A stretch of 19,131 nt of DNA from the NCBI RefSeq assembly GCF_018260555.1, contig NZ_JAGLBB010000059.1:1-19131 (forward strand). The letters run 5' to 3'. Each line of letters opens with the position of its first letter. Position 1 is the first letter of the stretch. Positions 1-9,102 of this stretch are shown piece after piece. Made by a program: the position numbers and the translations under genes. Source of the DNA: Deinococcus sp. GTDB lineage: Bacteria; Deinococcota; Deinococci; Deinococcales; Deinococcaceae. Under the pieces are notes generated by a model. That model was not told the DNA's origin and ran no database searches. It saw only the letters and a list, made by a program, of their open reading frames with translations.

Positions 1-1
1 G

Positions 2-154
2 CTGGGCGCGTGGCACGCCCGCACCCGCTTTGCGCGCCGCGTGCCGCTGGACGCCGTGAAGGCCGCTCTGGCGTCCCGACCCGCCGGGACCGAGTGCCAC
101 TGGGCGGGCGGCGAGACGGGCGGCTGGCAGCCTGGGCGTGCGCCCTTTCCGTAG
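2..154 (+). CDS. C-terminal end of an unidentified protein (partial)
   Basis: An open frame runs in from the left edge and stops at TAG 152-154, giving the last 50 residues of a protein whose start lies outside the window. The frame is convincing because almost every third position is G or C. The tail is basic near its start (HARTRFARRV) and ends GGWQPGRAPFP. I do not recognise a family from this fragment. It converges with pcp, whose stop codon is only 28 bases away, and no strong terminator is visible between them. Confidence 0.6.
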   Translation: MGAWHARTRFARRVPLDAVKAALASRPAGTECHWAGGETGGWQPGRAPFP

Positions 155-182
155 GCAGTAGGGAGTGTCGCTGCTGTTCCGG

Positions 183-845
183 TTACGCCCCGTCGCTGAC
201 CGCCGCCGCCACGGTCCGGGCGGCCACCTCGACCGCGCGGGTCAGTTCCGCCTGTGGGAGGTACGGCACGGCTTTCGCCTCGGCCAGGGCGACTCTGGCG
301 TTGGCGGGCAGGTGCAGGAACCCGCACGGCACGTCCGCCCGGCACAGGGCGCGCAGGGCATGCAGGGCGTGGTACATGACCGCGTTGCACACGAACGTGC
401 CGGCCGTGTCGCTCAAATGTCCGGGGATGTCCGCCGCCTGCCACGCGGTCAGCACGGCGCGCAGCGGCAGGGTGCTCAGGTACGCGTCCGGGCCGCCTGC
501 GTGGACAGGGGCGTCCCGGTGCTGCCGCCCGGCGTTGTCGGGAATGCGGAAGTCCATGACGTTCACGGCCACGCGTTCCAGCGTCACCTGCGGTTGCCCG
601 CTCGCCAGTCCGGTCAGCAGGACGGCCGCCGGACGCTGCGTTTCCAGCAGTTCCGTCAGGCGCGCGCACGCTGCGTCAGGCTCGACCGGCAGCAGCGCCG
701 ACACGACCCGCAGGCCTCCCAGTACCCGCCCGTCCAGTACCCGCCCATCCAGTACCAGCCCGTCCAGTGCCAGGGCCGCCTCGGCACTCGGGTTGACGGG
801 GTGCGAGTGGAACGCCTCGAAACCAGTCAGCAGCAAGGGCATCAT
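183..845 (-). CDS. pcp: Pyrrolidone-carboxylate peptidase (pyroglutamyl peptidase I)
   Basis: Cytosolic cysteine peptidase of family C15 that removes N-terminal pyroglutamate from peptides. The 220-residue product matches the usual family length (about 210-220). It begins LLLTGFEAF, and the catalytic triad is in place: Glu90 in LERVAVNV, Cys153 in GTFVCNAVMYH and His178 in GFLHLP, with the spacing expected from characterised C15 enzymes. I chose the first ATG of an ATGATG pair (843-845) because a TACTCT -10 box lies 6 bases upstream, which suggests a leaderless transcript. The frame continues upstream to 980 but has no family similarity there. Residues around 28-46 contain a tandem LDGRV repeat encoded by 15-bp units, where other family members have a variable loop. 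It is divergent from mutM and monocistronic. Confidence 0.93.
   Translation of the reverse strand: MMPLLLTGFEAFHSHPVNPSAEAALALDGLVLDGRVLDGRVLGGLRVVSALLPVEPDAACARLTELLETQRPAAVLLTGLASGQPQVTLERVAVNVMDFRIPDNAGRQHRDAPVHAGGPDAYLSTLPLRAVLTAWQAADIPGHLSDTAGTFVCNAVMYHALHALRALCRADVPCGFLHLPANARVALAEAKAVPYLPQAELTRAVEVAARTVAAAVSDGA
720..779. repeat. 15-bp tandem repeat inside pcp
   Basis: Units at 720-734, 735-749, 750-764 and a decayed fourth at 765-779. On the + strand the unit is cagtacccgcccgtc. The second differs by one base, the third by one base, and the fourth only keeps its left part. In pcp (minus strand) it encodes repeated LDGRV pentapeptides. Since 15 is a multiple of three, copy-number changes would not break the frame. 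Confidence 0.85.
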
Positions 846-851
846 GCGCGG

Positions 852-857
852 AGAGTA
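852..857 (-). promoter_or_regulatory. -10 box of pcp (leaderless start)
   Basis: TACTCT on the minus strand, 6 bases before the pcp ATG at 845. This is the TANNNT-to-ATG spacing seen in deinococcal leaderless mRNAs. No clear -35 hexamer and no Shine-Dalgarno sequence is visible. Confidence 0.6.
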
Positions 858-929
858 GCGCGTTCCCCGGCCCAGCTGCCGGCCGCCTCTCCTGAAATGA
901 AGGCCGCAGTTGCGCCGCGCCGGGCGGCC

Positions 930-935
930 TATGCT
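930..935 (+). promoter_or_regulatory. -10 box of mutM-pdxH (leaderless start)
   Basis: TATGCT followed by 7 bases and then the mutM ATG at 943. No ribosome binding site lies in between, so transcription probably starts at or next to the A of the start codon. No convincing -35 was found. Confidence 0.65.
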
Positions 936-942
936 CGGGCGT

Positions 943-1820
<878 letters not shown>

Positions 1821-1824
<4 letters not shown>

Positions 1825-2480
1825 CCGACCCGACCGGACTGAGCCTGACCGCCCTGAGGCTGTCGTACACCCGCGCCGAGCTGCGCCGCGCGGACCTGCA
1901 CCCCGATCCGCTCGAGCAGTTCCGGGGGTGGCTCCAGGAGGCCATCGACGCGGGCCTGCGCGAACCGTACGCGCTGAGCCTCGGCACCGCCGACGGGGCC
2001 GGGCGGCCGGGCGTGCGCACGGTCCTGCTGCGCGGCGCGGACGAACGCGGCCTGACCTTCTACACCAACTACGAGTCGCACAAGGGCCGGGATCTGGCCG
2101 CCAACCCGCAGGCGGAGGGGCTGTTCCACTGGGCCGAGCACGAACGGCAGGTGCGCGCCTACGGCCCCGTGACGCGCGTGCCGGACGCCGAGAGCGACGC
2201 GTACTTTCACGCCCGCCCGCGCGAGTCGCAACTCGCCGCGCATGTCAGCGACCCACAGAGCGCGCCCATCCGGGACCGCGCGGCCATTGACGCGACCTTC
2301 GCCGCGCTGCACGCCCGCTTCCCGGAGGGCCGCGTGATTCCCCGCCCGGCCTTCTGGGGAGGCTACCGGATGCAGGTGCAGGAATGGGAGTTCTGGCAGG
2401 GCCGCGAGAGCCGCCTGCACGACCGCTTCCGCTACGTGCCGGATGGTGGGGGCTGGCGCGTGGACCGGTTGATGCCCTGA
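1821..2480 (+). CDS. pdxH: Pyridoxamine/pyridoxine 5'-phosphate oxidase
   Basis: FMN-dependent cytosolic enzyme that oxidises pyridoxine or pyridoxamine 5'-phosphate to pyridoxal 5'-phosphate. The product is 219 residues, the normal length. Visible signatures are the FMN/phosphate region RTVLLRG (66-72) and FYTNYESHKGRDL (80-92), then the ARPRESQLAAHVSDPQS segment (131-147), and the C-terminal RLHDRFRY (198-205) with the conserved Arg198 and His200 followed by W-x-V-x-RL-x-P at the end. It overlaps mutM by four bases (ATGA). AGGAAGG about 6 bases upstream, lying within the mutM tail repeat, is its ribosome binding site. It is therefore one of the few genes here with a leader-type start. Nothing links it functionally to MutM beyond cotranscription. 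Confidence 0.95.
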
Positions 2481-2697
2481 CGGACCCCGACCCGCCAGCC
2501 CCGCCACACAGGGGCGGCTCGCGGGGCGCGACATGCCCGGACGCGCTTCCCGAACCTGCGCCATGCCCACTATCAAAGGTTTTGCCCGGCGCGCCTAGGT
2601 CAGGCCCGTGTGCGCGGCTGGCAAAGCGGCCCCGGCGCCCCGTCCGTCCGGCGGGATTCTGTGGCGGGCCTCGCTATCACCAGGAGACCCACGGTGC

Positions 2698-3126
2698 ATG
2701 CTGACCCGCATGAGCAACCTGTACACCGCAGAAGCAACCGCCACTGGAGGCCGCGCCGGCACCACCAAGAGCAGTGACGGCCGCCTGGACCTGAACCTCA
2801 GCGTGCCCGCCGGAATCGGCGGTGACGACGGCCCCGGTACGAACCCCGAGCAACTGTTCGCCGCCGGGTACGCCGCGTGCTTCCAGGGTGCCCTGGGCGT
2901 GGCCGCGCGCCGCGCCAAGATCGAACTGGCCGACGACAGCACCGTCACCGCCCGCGTGGGCCTCCAGAAATCCGGGCTGGCCTTCGGGCTCGACGTGGAA
3001 CTTGAGGGGCACTTCCCGGGCCTGAGCGGAGAGCAGGCGCTCGCGCTGATGCACGCCGCGCACGAGGTCTGCCCCTACAGTGTCGCCACGCGCGGCAACG
3101 TGGACGTGCGCATCAGCGTCCGCTGA
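2698..3126 (+). CDS. ohr: Organic hydroperoxide resistance protein (Ohr, OsmC superfamily)
   Basis: Thiol peroxidase that reduces organic hydroperoxides, using a lipoyl-type reductant in characterised members. With a start at 2698 it is 142 residues, the usual Ohr size. The family pattern is complete: YTAEATATGGRAGT near the N-terminus with Arg19, Glu51 in NPEQLFAAGYAACF, peroxidatic Cys61, and resolving Cys125 in AHEVCPYS. AGGAG at 2682-2686 sits 11 bases before ATG 2698. The alternative ATG at 2710 (MSNLYTAEA) resembles typical Ohr N-termini more closely but is 23 bases from that site, so the start is uncertain by four residues. No OhrR-type regulator is adjacent. The first base of repeat A lies one base after the stop codon. 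Confidence 0.94.
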   Translation: MLTRMSNLYTAEATATGGRAGTTKSSDGRLDLNLSVPAGIGGDDGPGTNPEQLFAAGYAACFQGALGVAARRAKIELADDSTVTARVGLQKSGLAFGLDVELEGHFPGLSGEQALALMHAAHEVCPYSVATRGNVDVRISVR

Positions 3127-3127
3127 T

Positions 3128-3269
3128 CTCATACGGATTCCGATTGATTTGGTGCAGCTCCGAATCAATCTGAGCGGATGCGAGGAGGAACAGTATACGC
3201 CCCTTCGTGGTATGGAGCCGCAGGCGGCGCTTTCCCGACTGTGGCGTAATTTAGCGGAGTTCGTAAGAG
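3128..3269 (+). repeat. Small noncoding repeat, copy A (3' of ohr)
   Basis: A 142-bp element starting one base after the ohr stop. Its ends form an imperfect terminal inverted repeat: ctcatacgga at 3128-3137 against ttcgtaagag at 3260-3269, 8 of 10 matching. Inside is an 11-bp hairpin, 3142-3152 with 3160-3170 (loop tgcagct, one U-G pair). A shared box reading ggtatggagccgcag follows. Copies B, C, D and E share this order. No ORF of note lies inside it. Confidence 0.85.
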
Positions 3270-3278
3270 TCCAGTCTT

Positions 3279-3327
3279 CCCGCGTGTGCCCCACCCTGTC
3301 CCCCGGACAGAGCGGGGCACGCGCGGG
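3279..3327 (+). terminator. Long hairpin, likely terminator of ohr
   Basis: A 14-bp outer stem (3279-3292 with 3314-3327, one T-G wobble) encloses a second 6-bp stem (3296-3301 with 3305-3310). On the + strand it is followed by only a short T run (ttt), so it is a strong hairpin but a weak canonical intrinsic terminator. It sits between convergent ohr and the 2PGK-like gene and ends 12 bases before the latter's stop. Confidence 0.65.
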
Positions 3328-3339
3328 TTTATGTGCACT

Positions 3340-4836
<1,497 letters not shown>

Positions 4837-4900
4837 GTGGGCTCCGGTCGAGTGTGTTGCGAGAACCTGTCGTACGGTCTGTGGTTTCCAGGGATGCGTA

Positions 4901-5018
4901 ACCGTTCAACCCGAGCGGACCCGGCGGCTGCGAGGGTGAGCAACACCGGGCCCGGGCGTGCCCTTGGCACTCCGGTGCCCGGGTGGGCGATGAGCCCGAC
5001 AGACGGAATCCGTCTCAT
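4901..5018 (+). repeat. Divergent small noncoding repeat, copy F (5' of the 2PGK-like gene)
   Basis: It shares two blocks with copy E at nearly the same distance apart: accgttcaacccgagcgga at 4901-4919 (18 of 19 with E at 18395) and gacagacggaatccgt at 4998-5013 with a similar following end. Between them is a nested hairpin: outer stem cccgggc 4951-4957 with gcccggg 4977-4983, inner stem gtgcc/ggcac within 4958-4970. The left hairpin arm of the family is not recognisable. Unlike other copies it lies upstream of a minus-strand gene. Confidence 0.6.
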
Positions 5019-5065
5019 AGGCGCTCCCGTTCGGGTGGGGGGGCGCCGCGCAGGGAAGGGTAAAG

Positions 5066-5101
5066 CCGGGCCATGCGCCGCAGTGTAACGTTCCGGCCCG
5101 G
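5066..5101 (-). terminator. Hairpin downstream of the TetR-family gene
   Basis: Stem ccgggcc 5066-5072 with ggcccgg 5095-5101. On the minus strand it is followed by cTTTa, 30 bases after the regulator stop at 5131. The loop is long (22 bases), so it is a plausible but not strong terminator. Confidence 0.4.
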
Positions 5102-5130
5102 TCAGCGCGGCGCAGATGCTGTACGGGCGG

Positions 5131-5748
5131 TCAGTGGCGGGGCGGGTCGCGTTTGACAGCTCCTTCCAGCAGCAGGTTCAGGGCCAGTCGCATCTCATCT
5201 TGCAGGGGGCGTTCGGTGCCGTAGGCGCTCCAACGCAGCGCGACCATCAGATACGTATCGGCGATCAGGTTGCTGATGCGCTGCAGACTCAGGTCGGTGC
5301 GCATCATGCCCGCCTGGTGCATGGGCCGCAGGATCAGCTCGACTACCTTGCTCAGCGGCAGCGCCTGGTACGCGGTGTGGGCGCGTTCCGGGTTGGGGTT
5401 CATGACCTCGTACGCCAGTGGGGGAAACAGATCACGCTCGCGGGTGTTCTCGTCGGCCAGGCGGTCCCAGACCTCGTACAGCACCGTCAGCGGGGCGGTG
5501 CCGCTTTGCAGGCGGGTCTCGGCGTGGTCGCGCAGGCGGCTCATGACCTCGCTGCCGTAGTCCAGCAGCACCGCTTCCTTGTACGGGTAGTAGTTGAAGA
5601 AGGTGCCGCGTGACACGTTGCTGGCCTTGGCGATATCGGTGGCGGTGGTGGTCTGAAAGCCACCTCGCTTGAACAGGTCAATGGCGACGGTATAGATGCG
5701 GGCGCGGCGGCGCTCTTTCTGACGTTCGCGCAGCGAGGTTGAATCCAT
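5131..5748 (-). CDS. TetR-family transcriptional regulator
   Basis: A 205-residue DNA-binding repressor-type protein. The N-terminal TetR helix-turn-helix is clear: RARIYTVAIDLFKRGGFQTTTATDIAK, then ASNVSRGTFFNYYPYKEAVLLDYG (about residues 16-66), including the family's T-F-F-N-Y-Y recognition helix end. The C-terminal ligand-binding/dimerisation half is helical and not assignable to a ligand. I prefer the start at 5748 (MDSTSLRERQ) over the longer frame from 5796. A TATCCT -10 box and a GGAG lie just upstream of 5748, while nothing lies upstream of 5796. It is divergent from ppgK with a 300-bp intergenic region. It is separated from the 2PGK-like gene by a hairpin and repeat F, so its target is unknown and may be itself. 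Confidence 0.88.
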   Translation of the reverse strand: MDSTSLRERQKERRRARIYTVAIDLFKRGGFQTTTATDIAKASNVSRGTFFNYYPYKEAVLLDYGSEVMSRLRDHAETRLQSGTAPLTVLYEVWDRLADENTRERDLFPPLAYEVMNPNPERAHTAYQALPLSKVVELILRPMHQAGMMRTDLSLQRISNLIADTYLMVALRWSAYGTERPLQDEMRLALNLLLEGAVKRDPPRH

Positions 5749-5757
5749 GATCTCCAC

Positions 5758-5763
5758 AGGATA
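5758..5763 (-). promoter_or_regulatory. -10 box of the TetR-family gene
   Basis: TATCCT on the minus strand, 9 bases before ATG 5748. The spacing is at the long end for a leaderless start. A GGAG lies 3 bases before the ATG, too close for an ideal ribosome site. Confidence 0.4.
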
Positions 5764-6035
5764 CTGCCACGGGTCCAAAATGATACCCCGTCCCATTTGA
5801 CGCGGATTTCGCTTGACTGGCCCGGTTGATTGGTCTGTCAGGGCTGTTCAAATCGGGCGCGACCGGGAAGCGGCGCCACAGCGCGGGCAGTAACGGAGAG
5901 GATGCCAGCGGTGGTGTCGGCCTCCCAATGTGTTTCTGGGGTATGAAAACACAGCCGCAATCCGTAGGGTCCGTCCAGCCTGACAGCAGGCACGCATCCA
6001 ATGGGGGAGGGGGCCGGTGCCCGCGCCGGTTGCGG
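5764..6035. other. Intergenic region between divergent tetR and ppgK
   Basis: About 270 bases without a convincing ORF. It contains one inverted repeat, TGTGTTT 5929-5935 with AAACACA 5947-5953, separated by 11 bases. This is an operator-like arrangement about 85 bases upstream of the ppgK -10 box. A stretch from 5826 weakly resembles the small noncoding repeat but is too diverged to call. Confidence 0.4.
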
Positions 6036-6041
6036 TACGCT
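6036..6041 (+). promoter_or_regulatory. -10 box of ppgK (leaderless start)
   Basis: TACGCT followed by 7 bases and then ATG 6049. There is no Shine-Dalgarno sequence in the gap. This spacing decides the start over the in-frame ATG at 6001. Confidence 0.65.
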
Positions 6042-6048
6042 GAACCTC

Positions 6049-6882
6049 ATGAGTGTGATCCTCGGCATTGACATCGGCGGCAGCGGCATCAAGGGCGCGC
6101 CAGTGGACACCCGCACCGGCAAGCTGGTCGGCGAACGCTGGCGCGTCCCCACCCCCGAGGGAGGCGCGCCCGACGATGTCAAGGCGGTCGTGGCCGAACT
6201 CGTCACTCACTTCGGACTCGAGGGGCCGGTCGGCGTGACCTTCCCCGGCATCGTGCAGCGCGGCCACACCCTGTCCGCCGCGAACGTCCACCCGGACTGG
6301 GTGGGCCTGGACGCCAACGCACTGTTCAGCGAGGCGACCGGCCACGAGGTGCACCTGATCAACGACGCCGACGCCGCCGGATTGGCCGAGGCGCGCTTCG
6401 GGGCGGGCAAGGGCGTGCAGGGCACCGTGATGGTCCTGACCTTCGGCACCGGCATCGGCAGCGCCCTGATCCACGAGGGTGTGCTGGTGCCCAATACCGA
6501 ACTCGGGCACCTGTGGCTGCGCGACAAGCACGCCGAAAGCTGGGCGTCTGACCGCGCCCGCGAACAGGACGACCTGAACTGGAAACAGTGGAGTAAGCGC
6601 GTCAGCTCCTACCTGCAACACCTGGAACTGCTGTTCAGCCCGGACCTGTTCATCATTGGTGGCGGCGTCAGCAAGAAGGCCGACAAGTGGCAGGAACACC
6701 TGAAAGTCGGGCGCAGCCGCGTCGTGCCTGCCACCCTGCTAAACGAGGCCGGTATCGTCGGGGCCGCCATGATGGCCGGCAGCGCCCCGCCTGCCACTCC
6801 CAGCTCCCCGGCCAGCAAGGCAGCCAGCGGGTCGGCCGTCAAGCCCGTTGCCCGCAAGGCCGCAACTCCAAAAAAAGCCTGA
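6049..6882 (+). CDS. ppgK: Polyphosphate glucokinase (ROK family)
   Basis: Phosphorylates glucose to glucose 6-phosphate using inorganic polyphosphate (and usually ATP). The N-terminal phosphate-binding motif GIDIGGSGIKGAPVD (6-20) and the block LTFGTGIGSAL (130-140) are the polyphosphate-glucokinase versions of the ROK motifs. Other landmarks are SAANVHPDWVG (77-86), the catalytic Asp106 in INDADAAG, and ELGH (151-154). The catalytic core ends near residue 243 (IVGAAMMAG). The protein then runs on for about 34 residues rich in Ala, Ser, Pro and Lys, ending ARKAATPKKA, which most relatives lack. The last codons contain a run of seven A. ATG 6049 is chosen for the MSVILGIDIGG N-terminus and its leaderless spacing. 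Use of polyphosphate is inferred from the subfamily motifs. Confidence 0.88.
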   Translation: MSVILGIDIGGSGIKGAPVDTRTGKLVGERWRVPTPEGGAPDDVKAVVAELVTHFGLEGPVGVTFPGIVQRGHTLSAANVHPDWVGLDANALFSEATGHEVHLINDADAAGLAEARFGAGKGVQGTVMVLTFGTGIGSALIHEGVLVPNTELGHLWLRDKHAESWASDRAREQDDLNWKQWSKRVSSYLQHLELLFSPDLFIIGGGVSKKADKWQEHLKVGRSRVVPATLLNEAGIVGAAMMAGSAPPATPSSPASKAASGSAVKPVARKAATPKKA

Positions 6883-6974
6883 CGCGTACCACGCAGAGCC
6901 CCTAACCGCCGTGCAGCCCCGGGCGCCGGTCGCGCCGCCTTTCGACCTGTGGTCCGGCCCGTCCCGCGCGGCTC

Positions 6975-7066
6975 CGTGTCGCCTGAGCGTACCGCTCGAC
7001 ACGTCCCGATCGGTGCCCAGCACTCCCGGCGATCCGGCCCACGCTTCTCAAGCGCAGTCCGTATCC
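6975..7066 (+). repeat. Probable decayed fragment of the small noncoding repeat, with hairpin
   Basis: It begins with a hairpin: cgtgtc 6975-6980 with gacacg 6998-7003, plus an inner stem gagcg/cgctc. The core cctgagcgtaccgctc resembles the inside of copy B and a stretch at 18563. The end, agcgcagtccgtat at 7051-7064, matches the right end of copy D almost exactly (13-14 bases). No T run follows the hairpin. It may serve as the ppgK 3' structure. Confidence 0.4.
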
Positions 7067-7101
7067 CACCCTTCCTGAAGGTGGTCCCGCGCGGCGCGGC
7101 G

Positions 7102-7107
7102 TAGCAT
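7102..7107 (+). promoter_or_regulatory. -10 box of the amidohydrolase gene (leaderless start)
   Basis: TAGCAT followed by 7 bases and ATG 7115. The alternative ATG at 7106 overlaps this box, so it cannot be the start of a transcript made from it. Confidence 0.6.
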
Positions 7108-7114
7108 GCCGCCC

Positions 7115-8287
7115 ATGACCGACCTACCTGACCCGCACCTGCCCCGCCTGCTCACCTGCGACGTGCTGTTCACGGGCATGGGGGGCGCGCAGTCGCCGGG
7201 CGGCGTGGTCGTGGTGGGCGGCATGGTCGCGGCGACGGGTGATCCGGCCGCGCTGCGCGCCTCGTACCCGCACGCGCGTGAGGAAGCGGTGGGCGGCGTG
7301 ATCGCGCCGCCGCCCGTGAACGCCCACACGCACCTGGACATGAGCGGCTACGCGTTCACGGCCCTGCCGTACTTCCGCTGGATTCCGGAGGTGGTTGTCC
7401 CGCAACGCGAGAAACGCACCGTCGAGGCGGCCCTGCACGGCGCGGACACCCTGCGCCGCCTGGGCGCGGGCGGCGTAGGGGACATCGTGTACATGCACGC
7501 GCCGGAGGTCATGGACGCCCTGCTGGCCCGCGAGGACCTGAGCGGCGTGCTGTACTACGAGGCGCTGAGTGCCTTTCCGGAGCAGGCCGAGGCGACCTGG
7601 CGCACCATCCGCGGGCGTGTGGATCGCTGGCGCCGCCTGGAACGCCCTGGCGGGCCGCGCGTGGGCCTGTCCCCGCACACGCCGCACACCGTCAACCACC
7701 GCCTGATGAGGCTGCTGTGTGATTACGCCGCCGGCGAGGGCCTGCCCCTGCAGATCCACGTGGCCGAGCACCCCGCCGAGCACGACCTGTATGCGCGCGG
7801 CGGTGGCCCCATCTGGGACAACCGGCTGGCAGCGTTCTACCCAGCCACCTTCGCGGACGTGATCGGCCGCGCGCCGGAACCGGGTCTGACGCCCGTGCGG
7901 TACCTCGACGAACTGGGCGTACTGACCGCGAAACCCACGCTGGTCCACATGGTGAACGTCACCCCGGATGACATCGCGCGCGTGGCCCGGGCGGGGAGCG
8001 CCGTCGTGACCTGCCCACGCAGCAACCACCACCTGGAGTGCGGCGTGTTCCCCTGGGCGGCCTTCGCGGCGGCCGGGGTGGAGGTCGCGCTGGGCACCGA
8101 TTCGGTCGCCAGTGGCGGCTCGCTGGACGTGCGCGAGGAAGTCGCGTTCGCGCGGACGCTATACCCCACCCTGGACCCGCGCGTGATCGTGCGCGCCGCC
8201 GTGAAAGGCGGGCACCGCGTGCTCGGCAGCCGCGCGGCGTTCATCCGCCGGGGCGAGCCCTGGAACGAGGCGTACCTCTGGCGCTGA
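7115..8287 (+). CDS. Amidohydrolase (COG0402), possible 6-aminodeoxyfutalosine deaminase
   Basis: Metal-dependent deaminase/hydrolase with a TIM-barrel core, 390 residues. The metal and catalytic residues of the COG0402 subgroup are visible: His71 and His73 in NAHTHLDMSG, His215 and Glu218 in QIHVAEH, His278 in LVHMVN, and Asp329 in LGTDSVAS. CPRSNHHLECG (300-310) is the substrate-side loop of this group. In D. radiodurans the COG0402 member Dr0824 was shown to deaminate 6-aminodeoxyfutalosine in the futalosine route to menaquinone. This protein may be its orthologue, but I identify that from general architecture and host, not alignment. Alternatives are other nucleoside or guanine/cytosine-type deaminases. 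The start at 7115 is set by the leaderless -10 spacing. No menaquinone gene is adjacent. Confidence 0.82.
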   Translation: MTDLPDPHLPRLLTCDVLFTGMGGAQSPGGVVVVGGMVAATGDPAALRASYPHAREEAVGGVIAPPPVNAHTHLDMSGYAFTALPYFRWIPEVVVPQREKRTVEAALHGADTLRRLGAGGVGDIVYMHAPEVMDALLAREDLSGVLYYEALSAFPEQAEATWRTIRGRVDRWRRLERPGGPRVGLSPHTPHTVNHRLMRLLCDYAAGEGLPLQIHVAEHPAEHDLYARGGGPIWDNRLAAFYPATFADVIGRAPEPGLTPVRYLDELGVLTAKPTLVHMVNVTPDDIARVARAGSAVVTCPRSNHHLECGVFPWAAFAAAGVEVALGTDSVASGGSLDVREEVAFARTLYPTLDPRVIVRAAVKGGHRVLGSRAAFIRRGEPWNEAYLWR

Positions 8288-8389
8288 CCGCCCTCCGACG
8301 CTGTTGGGCGAACCCGGAAAAAGGCGCAGAGAGCCCGGAACCCGCTCCGGCGTTCAGGGCTGTCGGCACCTATCTGATGGAAGGGCGTA

Positions 8390-8854
8390 TTACTGGCTGA
8401 AGTTCGCCTGGCAGGTGCCGTTCGCGACGGTCTGACCGCCGCGCTGCATGGTCAGGCGACCCTGGTACGGCAGGCTCAACAGAGACGTAACCTCACAGGT
8501 GTACGTGGTGTTCCTGGTGGCCACCCAGGAAAACGTGACAGAGCGGCGCTCCGGGTCGTAGTGCGCCACGCTGAACCCCTCGCGGCCTGTGGCGAAGGCG
8601 TCGAGTCGGTCACGCTCGTTCACGCTGGCCGTGCCACTTGCCACGGGCACGAGGTCCGGGATGCTGATGGTGGCGGTCACGCTGCGCCCGTCGATGGGGC
8701 CGGTCACGGTCCAGGTTTCCCCGACCGTCAGGGGTCCCGCCTGACGCGGTGAGGGCCCCTGCTCGTCGCGGGCGGCCAGCAGGGACGCCACCGGAGCGCA
8801 GGAGGCTATGAGAACGGGAAGCAGCACGGCAGCCGTCAGGACACGCAGGGTCAT
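8390..8854 (-). CDS. Small predicted lipoprotein, function unknown
   Basis: A 154-residue protein with a lipoprotein signal peptide. A short basic start (MTLR) and a hydrophobic stretch are followed by a lipobox ending IAS-Cys19, so the mature protein should be lipid-anchored at the cell envelope. The rest is predicted beta-rich, with GPIDGRSVTATISIPDL (52-68) and a VTFSWVATRN strand. Cys120 and Cys148 are the only other cysteines and could form a disulfide. I do not recognise a domain. The ATG at 8854 is preferred over 8878 because TATGAT lies 6 bases upstream and because the signal peptide then starts correctly. It is divergent from secA, with repeat B between them. Confidence 0.8.
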   Translation of the reverse strand: MTLRVLTAAVLLPVLIASCAPVASLLAARDEQGPSPRQAGPLTVGETWTVTGPIDGRSVTATISIPDLVPVASGTASVNERDRLDAFATGREGFSVAHYDPERRSVTFSWVATRNTTYTCEVTSLLSLPYQGRLTMQRGGQTVANGTCQANFSQ

Positions 8855-8860
8855 GAGCAG

Positions 8861-8866
8861 ATCATA
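8861..8866 (-). promoter_or_regulatory. -10 box of the lipoprotein gene (leaderless start)
   Basis: TATGAT on the minus strand, 6 bases before ATG 8854, with no ribosome binding site between. No clear -35. Confidence 0.65.
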
Positions 8867-8920
8867 CGGGCCGCACATGAGGACCGGCGAGACCTTCCAG
8901 TCGCCTCCGAAGCAGTCCTG

Positions 8921-9086
8921 AGTATCCCGATTGATCCCGTGTCGCTCTGAACGGATGTGAGCGAATGCGATGAGGAACGGCAGATGCCCCTTCGCGGTAT
9001 GGAGCCGCAGTCCGTCTCGTTCACGGTGCCTGAGCGTTCGCGGCTCAAGTTGCTTATGCGCGTCTCACTGAAATCCGTTCGTATCC
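8921..9086 (+). repeat. Small noncoding repeat, copy B (5' of secA)
   Basis: About 166 bp, the longest form. It shares with copy A the stretch around cccgattgat, then gaatgcgatgagg, then a 15-base block ggtatggagccgcagtccgt-like at 8997-9015. It ends with ccgttcgtat. The family hairpin is altered: the right arm no longer fits, but a replacement stem forms between 8934-8940 and 8951-8956 with one bulge. A second small hairpin, tgagc/gctca, lies near 9031-9047. The right end is 16 bases upstream of the secA -10 box, so the copy occupies the region where -35 contacts would be. Confidence 0.75.
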
Positions 9087-9102
9087 CGGGCCGACAGCGC
9101 GT

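Noticed and set aside
5826..5969. Possible further copy of the small noncoding repeat upstream of ppgK
   Set aside because: Only scattered similarity (ctgttcaaatcgggcg against ccgttcaatccgagcg, and an aatccgta end). There is no pairing hairpin, so it is too weak to call.
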